DNA of 64,000 nucleotides from Veillonellaceae bacterium. GTDB lineage: Bacteria > Bacillota_C > Negativicutes > UBA1444. Shown in pieces: positions 58,104 through 64,000 of the stretch. The position numbers were made by a program, and so were the translations under genes. The stretch is taken from contig JAAZNU010000005.1 in assembly GCA_012798135.1 (NCBI GenBank), positions 1 to 64,000 on the forward strand, given 5' to 3'. The notes under the pieces are model-generated. The model saw nothing but the letters and a program-made list of their open reading frames with translations, was not told where the DNA came from and searched no databases. The first letter of the stretch is position 1, and every line of letters begins with the position of its first letter.

Positions 58104-60224
58104 TTACTGATTCGCCGCCGATTCGTCGAGGCCGATTCCGTCCCAGCAGAGCACGTTGTGGCTGCCCCGCCGCGTCTGCAGGCCATGCTCCCGCATCAGC
58201 GCCGTGAAGGTCCGTTTGGCAACAGGCTTGTCCGCATTCTGTGCGCACCAGGCTTCGTACTCCCGGTAAGAATCGGCTACCGTTGCCGCCGCCAGCGGAT
58301 TGGCCACGCAGCGGGCCCGGATGTATTCGCCGATAAGGTCCATTTCATCGCGGTATTCGTCGGTCGCCGCCGTTACCTCCGCCGGCGGGACCAGTTTTTC
58401 CGCCTGCCAGAGCCGGCACCCTGCGACGGCCCAGCGCAAAATTCCGGGCAGCTCCAGTTTCAACTTCTCCGGCAGGGCCGCGTCGCGTTCCGCCGGCGGA
58501 ATCGTCACGGTGAACGGGATCAGGCGCAACCGCCGCCAGATGGCTTCATCGCAGCCCCGGACCGAGGGCTTGTGATTGGTCGCCAGCCACAGCTTGAACT
58601 GCGGCAGGAATTCGAACCATTCGCCGCGCATGAACCGCGCCGCCAGCTTGTCCTGCCCCGTCATCTGCTTGATTTTGCTTTCGTTCAGACGCCGTCCCTG
58701 ATCCGCTTCCACGGCGGAAACAAACCGGGCGCCGCGCAAGGCGGCGATATCGTTGGGAATCGCATTGTCCTGCCGCGCCAGCAGCGCTTCCATCGACAAC
58801 TGCCGCGCATAATCGTTCAGCAGCGTCATCAGGGTCGTCAAGAAAGTGCTTTTGCCGTTTGCGCCATGGCCGTACAGCAAAAACAGGCATTGCTCGCCGC
58901 ATTCGCCGGTCAGGGAATAGCCGACCGCTTTCTGCACATAACGGATCAGTTCCCGACGCCCGGCAAAAATGCGTTCGAGGAAGGCCTCCCAGGTCGGACA
59001 GGCTGCCGCCGGATCATAGGCGGCCACCGCCAGTTTGGTGATCAGGCGCGCGGGAGCATGCGGCAGCAGTTCGCCGCTGCGCAGATCCACCGTGCCGTTT
59101 TCCACATTCAGCAGCCAGCCGTCCCGGTCGAAATCGTCCGGGGAAGCTATAAACGCGCTCTGACTCTGCGCGAGTTTGAGCATGGCCCGCAGACGCAGCT
59201 CCGACTCGCTCTGGGCGGCAAATTTCTGCAACAATTTGCGTCGTTTGGGATTGGAGCAATGAGCGGCCTGCGCCCGGATGTTTCGAACCGTCTCCGCCGC
59301 CCGCCGACAAGCTTCGCCGGTGGTATCGCGCCGCCAGCGGCGGCCGTCCCAGTCGAGCCATTTGCCAAAAGCGCCGCAATAACGCAGACTTTGTCCATGC
59401 CGCTCCGCCAGCCGTTCGGCGTTGCCCAGATCAGTCAGGTAATGTTCGTCGGGAACGGGCGGTTCCACCAGTTGCAGCAAATCCGCCACGGTATGCCCGG
59501 CATCGATCCAATCCGAAACATCGCCCTTGTCCGGCAACCCGTCCAGCTGAAGCAGCGTTGCTTTGCAGTTTCGCTGTTGCAACGAGTTTCGCACCAATTG
59601 CATGTGGGCCCGCCCGACCCCATCATTGTCCGGCAGCAACGCCACTTTGGCGCCGGCCGGAAAGCAGGCGGCATGTTCCGCCTTCCACTTTTTGGCCCCG
59701 CCATGATTCGTTGTCGCGCAGAGCCCCCAGGCCGCGAGGCGGTCCGCATCTTTTTCGCCTTCGACGACATACACCTGCGTAGAGGCTGCCAACGCCTCCA
59801 ACAGGGCAGGAAGACGATAAGGGACCGGCGTCACGCCGTCCAGGTTCCATAGCCAGCCGCCGGGCCGGTCGGGGTCCGGTCGCCGCTGCGCAAATCCTTT
59901 GGGGGAAAATCGCACCGTTTGATAAAGCAGCCGGCCATCGGCGTCCGTATAATCGTATGTGGCGACAATCCGGCGCTGCGGGTTGTCAGCGGCGTAGACC
60001 GGCCTTTCTTCCGGCAGAGTCCGTCCGGTCATCTCGGCGAGCTGTTTCAGCCCGCCGCCGATTTTTTCTTTGTGGCAATAAAAAGTCCCCTGCGCCGAAT
60101 TCACCGAAAAGGAAGGATGTTTGTCCCGCCCGCCGTGGCTTGGCAGCGGACAGTGCGCGCTGCCTTCATCGCCCCGCCAGCGAACCGGGCCGCAAACCGA
60201 CTCCAAAAAATCGCGGGCAATCAC
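58104..60224 (-). CDS. Phage/plasmid P4-type primase-helicase
   Basis: 706 residues with three modules: an N-terminal CHC2-like zinc finger (CGPVRWRG...HCPLPSHGGRDKH...FYCHKE, about residues 11-55), a TOPRIM domain with QVYVVEGEKDADRLAAWGL (about 150) and KVALLPDNDGVGR, and an SF3/D5 helicase near residues 440-620: Walker A LLYGHGANGKSTFLTTL, KLWLATNHKPSVRG (sensor). Acts in replication of plasmids, satellites and phages. GTG 60224 overlaps the preceding gene's stop. No integrase or packaging genes are near, so it is a stranded module or part of a minimal element. Confidence 0.92.
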   Translation of the reverse strand: MIARDFLESVCGPVRWRGDEGSAHCPLPSHGGRDKHPSFSVNSAQGTFYCHKEKIGGGLKQLAEMTGRTLPEERPVYAADNPQRRIVATYDYTDADGRLLYQTVRFSPKGFAQRRPDPDRPGGWLWNLDGVTPVPYRLPALLEALAASTQVYVVEGEKDADRLAAWGLCATTNHGGAKKWKAEHAACFPAGAKVALLPDNDGVGRAHMQLVRNSLQQRNCKATLLQLDGLPDKGDVSDWIDAGHTVADLLQLVEPPVPDEHYLTDLGNAERLAERHGQSLRYCGAFGKWLDWDGRRWRRDTTGEACRRAAETVRNIRAQAAHCSNPKRRKLLQKFAAQSESELRLRAMLKLAQSQSAFIASPDDFDRDGWLLNVENGTVDLRSGELLPHAPARLITKLAVAAYDPAAACPTWEAFLERIFAGRRELIRYVQKAVGYSLTGECGEQCLFLLYGHGANGKSTFLTTLMTLLNDYARQLSMEALLARQDNAIPNDIAALRGARFVSAVEADQGRRLNESKIKQMTGQDKLAARFMRGEWFEFLPQFKLWLATNHKPSVRGCDEAIWRRLRLIPFTVTIPPAERDAALPEKLKLELPGILRWAVAGCRLWQAEKLVPPAEVTAATDEYRDEMDLIGEYIRARCVANPLAAATVADSYREYEAWCAQNADKPVAKRTFTALMREHGLQTRRGSHNVLCWDGIGLDESAANQ

Positions 60225-60814
60225 GGGGCCATCGCCTCCGTTTGCCTGGGCACGGTCAGAACTTCATATTTCTCCGGATACATGGCCGCCATCAGGCCGG
60301 GAGCCCCGTCGCGGCAGCGAATGACAATCAGTCCCTGCAGCTTCTCCCGGGGGATGTCCGGGGTTTCCGCCAGCGCCAGCCGGGGTTCTTCGCGGCGCAA
60401 CACCTGCCATACTTCCGGCAACGCTTCCGCGGGATAAATATGAAAATCCAGTTCGTCCGCCGCGGTCACCCCATGATTGGCCAGGCTTCGCAACAACCCC
60501 CACAGCAGCGCGCCCGCCTGCGTGATCAAATCCGGCGGCCAGGGGGCATCCGGGTTCGGCAAGGCGCAGAACCGCGCCCGGAACTTAGCGATCTGCACGG
60601 TGGAAAAGCCGAGATCGCTTTTCATCATCCGCTGCGCGGCATAAATCTCAGCAGGAACGATCGGGTCATATTCCGTCAGCCGCCCCTTGCCCCGCCCCAG
60701 CGTTTTTGTCACCGGCGGCGTCATCAGCCCCCAACGCCGGTAATTCTGCAGCGTCGTCTGCTTGATTGGAAATCCCATCGCAGCGACTGTTTCTTTTACT
60801 TCTGTCGGCGTCAT
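60221..60814 (-). CDS. Putative MerR-like HTH regulator of the primase module
   Basis: 197 residues. The N-terminal ~65 residues (GFPIKQTTLQNYRRWGLMTP and GRGKGRLTEYDPI) look like a MerR-type winged HTH (T-LQNYRRWGLM.PP resembles TLRYYE..GLL.P). The rest is not recognised. Its stop overlaps the primase start by 4 bp (translational coupling), so it probably controls the module. A consensus-rich promoter lies just upstream at 60871-60899. Confidence 0.6.
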   Translation of the reverse strand: MTPTEVKETVAAMGFPIKQTTLQNYRRWGLMTPPVTKTLGRGKGRLTEYDPIVPAEIYAAQRMMKSDLGFSTVQIAKFRARFCALPNPDAPWPPDLITQAGALLWGLLRSLANHGVTAADELDFHIYPAEALPEVWQVLRREEPRLALAETPDIPREKLQGLIVIRCRDGAPGLMAAMYPEKYEVLTVPRQTEAMAP

Positions 60815-60870
60815 CGTAATCTCCTTAACGATCTTGTTTTTATTTTTAATAACATTTATATTTGTTTTTA

Positions 60871-60899
60871 ATATTATAACTAAATGATGGATCTGTCAA
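60871..60899 (-). promoter_or_regulatory. Promoter of the primase module
   Basis: On the minus strand TTGACA (60899-60894) is followed by TATAAT (60878-60873, 15-bp spacer) or TAATAT (60876-60871, 17 bp). Downstream AT-rich repeats (ATTAAAAACAAAT and ATTAAAAATAAAA) precede the gene and could be operator sites. Confidence 0.6.
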
Positions 60900-60987
60900 C
60901 AAAAACAACTTTCGCAGGACGCAACAAAAAAACGCGCTGTTGCAAGCGCGCCAATAAGAACCTTTGCCAGCAGTCTGAATTGTTTTA

Positions 60988-62502
60988 TCAAGACGTGGGT
61001 TCATCGCCCGTCATATTCATGATTCCCAGCCGCGCCGCTTTCTTGCGCTGGTGCTCGTCCATGCGGGCCAGTACTTTATCCAGCAGGCTGACTCCCTCGA
61101 CAATATACGGTCCCTTGTTCAGCATCACGCATTCCGCGCGTTCCGACATGGCCGCGTCGGTGATTTCCGCCCGGGACGGCGCACCGTATTTCACCAGATT
61201 CTCGAGTACCTGCGTCGCCCAGATCACCGGCACATGGGCGGCCTCACTGATCCACAGCACTTCCTCCTGCAACTCTGCCAGACGTTCATAGCCGACTTCC
61301 AGCGCCAAATCCCCCCGGGCGATCATCAGGGCGAGCGGTTGACGGGAAGCGGCGCGGACGATGATTTCCGGCAGCCGCGACACCGCTTCGGCGGTTTCGA
61401 TTTTGGCCACCAGGGGCAGCCGCCGCGCCCGCTCGCCAAGTCTGTCCGCCAGTTCCGCCTGCAGCGCCGAAATATCGTCGGCCGTCTTGACCCAAGACAA
61501 CCCCAGCAAGTCCGTCAGCGGCAAAATGATGTTCAGGTCCTGCCGATCCTTCGCCGTGACCGCCGGCCCCAGCGGGGCCCGCAGCGGAAAGTTGAGTCCC
61601 TTGCCGGTTTTGAGTCGGACCGGCTTCTGCTTGACCGTGTTCTCGACCTTTACCAGCGCTTGACCGGCATAGGCCGCTTCCACTTCGCCGTTGATTTTGC
61701 CGTCATCGATGTGAACCGGGTCGCCCGGTCGCAATAAGTCCAATTCCTGTGGGCAAGTGCATTCCAACAAGGCCGTGATCGGTTGACGCGGCCGGAACTG
61801 CGGCGGATGCGACACATCCTTGGTCAGCAGCAGCCGGTCCCCCGCTTCGACCCGGGCCGGGAATCCCATCAGCATCACCCGGCTGATCCGGATCTTGGCG
61901 CCGGCCAGTTCCATCAGCACCCGACAGGAACGGCCGGTTTCGCGTTCCGCCCGGCGGACGTTGCGGACCATCGCCGTCCAGATTTCCGGACCGCCATGGG
62001 CGCAGTTGATCCGGGCCACATTCATCCCCGCCGCCAGCAGCGATTTCACCGTCCCATACTCTTCGACGCAGGTTTCGTCCAGCGTCACCATGATCCGGCT
62101 TTGCCGCGTCGCCGGCCGGGACCCGAACAACAGCCGGGCCTGGCGCTCCAGATTTCTCTCGCCGGCGTAAAATCGTTCCGGTCGCGGATGCCGAACCGCA
62201 ATCCGATCCTGCCGGCCGGCCAGACAGGCCAGCGAGGCGATCACCGCATCCAGTCCGGCGATGGCTCCCGCTTCGCTGCGTCCCAGCGTCGACAGGCCCA
62301 GCGGCTTCAGGGCATGCTGCAGCGGCCGCAAATCATGCCGGCGCAGCGCCAGATAAAAAGCCAGATTCAGCGCACCTGGCAGAAAAGACGGGCGCCCGAC
62401 CGAACTCCGCCAGGCGTGGAATTGCTCCAGTCCTTCCCGATATACGGACTCCCGCAGCCGGAGCATGGTTTCCAACAATAACTCTTGGCTGTCTGACGGC
62501 AT
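60988..62502 (-). CDS. Divergent pyruvate-kinase-like protein with N-terminal extension
   Basis: 504 residues. The core is PK-like: IMVTLDETCVEEYGTVKSLL then AGMNVARINCAHGGPEIW (PK: GMNVARxNFSHG), and later PLVAKIETAEAV (catalytic Lys region) with MIARGDLALEVGYERL. But LMELAGAKIRIS replaces PK's LDTKGPEIR, and MLNKGPYIVEGV replaces MLSGETA. An extra ~130-residue N-terminal region is unlike normal PK. So catalysis of PEP to pyruvate is doubtful; it may be a PK-derived enzyme or regulator. The ATG at 62502 follows GGGAGG; the ATG at 62583 is weaker. Confidence 0.8.
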   Translation of the reverse strand: MPSDSQELLLETMLRLRESVYREGLEQFHAWRSSVGRPSFLPGALNLAFYLALRRHDLRPLQHALKPLGLSTLGRSEAGAIAGLDAVIASLACLAGRQDRIAVRHPRPERFYAGERNLERQARLLFGSRPATRQSRIMVTLDETCVEEYGTVKSLLAAGMNVARINCAHGGPEIWTAMVRNVRRAERETGRSCRVLMELAGAKIRISRVMLMGFPARVEAGDRLLLTKDVSHPPQFRPRQPITALLECTCPQELDLLRPGDPVHIDDGKINGEVEAAYAGQALVKVENTVKQKPVRLKTGKGLNFPLRAPLGPAVTAKDRQDLNIILPLTDLLGLSWVKTADDISALQAELADRLGERARRLPLVAKIETAEAVSRLPEIIVRAASRQPLALMIARGDLALEVGYERLAELQEEVLWISEAAHVPVIWATQVLENLVKYGAPSRAEITDAAMSERAECVMLNKGPYIVEGVSLLDKVLARMDEHQRKKAARLGIMNMTGDEPTS

Positions 62503-62671
62503 GGCGGCCTCCCTTGGCTTTGAAAAATCCCTTTCTACAAACATTCGTGATTTTAAAGCCGGTTCCTGCAACGTTGCCGTCATGACCTCGCGGTTCTTGT
62601 CCCGGAGTTGTCAAAGTGTAGTATAATAAAACGGTTAAAAAAACACCCCGTATTGGAGATTCACGCAGCAC

Positions 62672-63511
62672 ATGGTCACCAGTATTTTTTCCATCCTGAT
62701 CAATTGGCTTCTGCTTTATGGTTTGCTCGCCATCGGCTTCCTCGCCTACGGAAAACCGCTTCATGGCTGGCGGCCGGAGATCGCCGCCGCCCTGATCGCC
62801 ACCATGGGCCTGGGCACATTGCTGCTGCTTGGCCTGACCCCGATCGCCGAATGGCTGCTCCGCCACAGCTACGATTGCGACGCCTGCACGCCGGAAGAGG
62901 CCGTCTATCTACGTCCCCTGTTTGCACAAATCTGCCGCCGGGCCGGGATCAGCCCCGCGCAATTCCGGTTGTACGTCTGCCCCAAAGACGAAATTAACGC
63001 CTTGGCGCTGGGTGCAAAATCGATCGCCGTCACGACGGGACTGCTGCAAACCGCCACCCCGGAAGAGCTGGAAGGCGTTTTGGCCCACGAACTCGGCCAT
63101 CATCTGCTGAACCACACTTTCTGGCTGACGCTCACCTGCGTTTCCGGTCAAGTCGGCAACTGGGCGCTGCGTCTGTACGACATTCTGTTGAAAACATTTG
63201 GTCACTTGCGCTTTATCCCCGTGCTGGGCTATCTGGTCGTAGCGCTGACTTGGCTGTTGCGCCTGCTGTTCCTCCTGTTCGATTGGTTTGTGCAACTGCC
63301 GTTCTATCTGGGCAGGTTGTTCGGCTCGCGACGCAATGAATACGCCGCCGACCGCTTCGCCGCCCAGGTCGGTTGCGGCAACGGGCTGCGCAGTTTTCTG
63401 GAACGGGTGCTGGCGCCGCGGGAAGCGCGAGCCGGTTTCTTTGAGCGGCTGAAGCGCACGCATCCGCCGGCGGCCAAACGAGTCCGCCGCCTGGCCCATC
63501 TGGGAGCATAG
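62672..63511 (+). CDS. M48-family membrane metallopeptidase (HtpX/Ste24-like)
   Basis: 279 residues: two N-terminal membrane helices, the zinc motif LEGVLAHELGHHLLNH (HExxH) near residue 138, further helices (about 200-230) and the third ligand Glu in RRNEYAADRFAAQVG. The lumen/cytosolic M48 layout matches membrane protein quality-control proteases. The start is the ATG at 62672; a GGAG lies rather far upstream. Oriented opposite to the pyruvate-kinase-like gene, with a 169-bp shared upstream gap containing a likely promoter area only. Confidence 0.88.
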   Translation: MVTSIFSILINWLLLYGLLAIGFLAYGKPLHGWRPEIAAALIATMGLGTLLLLGLTPIAEWLLRHSYDCDACTPEEAVYLRPLFAQICRRAGISPAQFRLYVCPKDEINALALGAKSIAVTTGLLQTATPEELEGVLAHELGHHLLNHTFWLTLTCVSGQVGNWALRLYDILLKTFGHLRFIPVLGYLVVALTWLLRLLFLLFDWFVQLPFYLGRLFGSRRNEYAADRFAAQVGCGNGLRSFLERVLAPREARAGFFERLKRTHPPAAKRVRRLAHLGA

Positions 63512-63518
63512 GACGACG

Positions 63519-63549
63519 AAAGCCGGAGCAATCACGCTCCGGCTTTTTT
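63519..63549. terminator. Terminator between the M48 peptidase and alpha/beta hydrolase genes
   Basis: An 11-bp stem, AAAGCCGGAGC (63519-63529) with 63536-63546, and a T6 run. Confidence 0.85.
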
Positions 63550-63558
63550 CATTCCTGT

Positions 63559-64000
63559 CTATGCCGCATTTCGGACGAACGCCTGTGGCGGTTCTTCTAC
63601 TATCCCGATCCTCTCCAGAAATTCCAGAACAGACTCGTACCAGTTATCTTTTGCCCGCAGGAACGAGGAATGCCCATCCTTCCCGGACGCCGGCAGCGAT
63701 ACGAAATCAACCTCAGCCCCGCCAGCCTCAAAGGCGGCTAAAAACTTTCTGGCCAAGGCCGGTCCGAAATAATGGTCATTTTCGGAATACAGCCAGATCG
63801 TCGGTACTTTGAAGGTTGTCCCATACACACGATATGACTCCACCAAGCGGTCCGCATCTTTCACCACATCAGGCGCCGTTGACCCCCTGCCGCCGGCAAA
63901 ATTGACAACCCCGACCACTCCCGGCAGATTCAGCGAGCCGGTGGCGATTACGCTATGCCCGCCGGTAGACTGTCCAAGCAGTACAATATGCTTTCCGTCG
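63559..64000 (-). CDS. Alpha/beta hydrolase (N-terminus cut off by the window end)
   Basis: About 147 residues are visible from the window edge to the stop. The nucleophile elbow IVLLGQSTGGHSV (GxSxG), the acid in LYSENDHYFGPALA, and His in GKDGHSSFL complete a catalytic triad. Resembles dienelactone-hydrolase or BAAT-like esterases. The start lies outside the window. Substrate unknown. Confidence 0.85.
   Translation of the reverse strand, partial: DGKHIVLLGQSTGGHSVIATGSLNLPGVVGVVNFAGGRGSTAPDVVKDADRLVESYRVYGTTFKVPTIWLYSENDHYFGPALARKFLAAFEAGGAEVDFVSLPASGKDGHSSFLRAKDNWYESVLEFLERIGIVEEPPQAFVRNAA

Noticed and set aside
57918..59852. Plus-strand open frame of 644 codons over the primase gene
   Set aside because: Antisense shadow of the primase; no ribosome binding site or recognisable motif.
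1..64000. CRISPR arrays, insertion sequences, rRNA genes
   Set aside because: I saw no regularly spaced direct repeats of CRISPR length, no transposase frame, no rRNA sequence and no integrase in the window.

Overview
The window is a gene-dense, GC-rich bacterial chromosome segment with Firmicutes-type AGGAGG ribosome binding sites and frequent TTG/GTG starts. Three features together suggest an anaerobic, diderm Negativicutes-type organism (Sporomusa relatives): TRAP and TTT carboxylate uptake, a cobalamin-riboswitch cobalt/corrinoid operon, and a selenocysteine tRNA. The lineage is an inference from gene content, not a database match.

Layout. 1-2.1 kb: a LacI regulator followed by a TTT solute-binding protein, with two CG-centred LacI operators upstream. 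2.2-9.1 kb: housekeeping genes (fused PurL, nitroreductase, aminotransferase, DedA). 9.2-16.6 kb: the most interesting region, a compact peptide-natural-product (RiPP) locus. It has two different small precursor genes. One is a 55-codon gene with a double-glycine leader and a CxCxCxCxC core, upstream of a radical-SAM/SPASM enzyme and a C39-peptidase ABC exporter. The other is a 76-codon gene with a Thr/Ser-then-Asp/Glu tail, upstream of an MvdD-like ATP-grasp ligase. A separate ABC exporter converges on the ATP-grasp gene. 16.6-30.4 kb: mixed housekeeping and accessory genes (EamA, signal peptidase, Pcm, TadE/TadG, HD-GYP, PhzF, MurI, cupins, AraC and MerR regulators, GNAT, DUF2284, DsrE, methyltransferase). 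30.5 kb: tRNA-Sec.

31.7-36.5 kb: cobI-cbiK-cbiMNQO-DUF1653 on the minus strand, behind a cobalamin riboswitch with its own terminator. 36.5-37.8 kb: a DacF-type carboxypeptidase. 37.9-45.4 kb: a GntR-headed operon with a zinc alcohol dehydrogenase, split transketolase, GarR-type reductase and a DctQMP TRAP transporter. 45.6-53.3 kb: a second carboxylate operon (MmgE/PrpD, enolase-superfamily dehydratase, two-subunit Fe-S fumarase/tartrate dehydratase, DcuC-type carrier, LarA-type racemase), divergent from a second GntR gene and separated from it by a perfect 41-bp palindrome. 53.4-57.8 kb: SerS, family-4 uracil-DNA glycosylase, MFS transporter, PanE-like reductase. 57.9-60.9 kb: a small replication module (MerR-like regulator and P4-type primase-helicase) with inverted sets of 9-bp repeats, probably a relic of a mobile element. 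61-64 kb: a divergent pyruvate-kinase-like protein, an M48 metallopeptidase and a partial alpha/beta hydrolase.

The two GntR operons and the TTT cluster suggest life on sugar acids and other hydroxy-carboxylates, taken up by three different transporter types. The corrinoid/cobalt operon, tRNA-Sec and LarA family fit a metal-cofactor-rich anaerobic metabolism. No IS element, CRISPR array, rRNA or integrase was seen.
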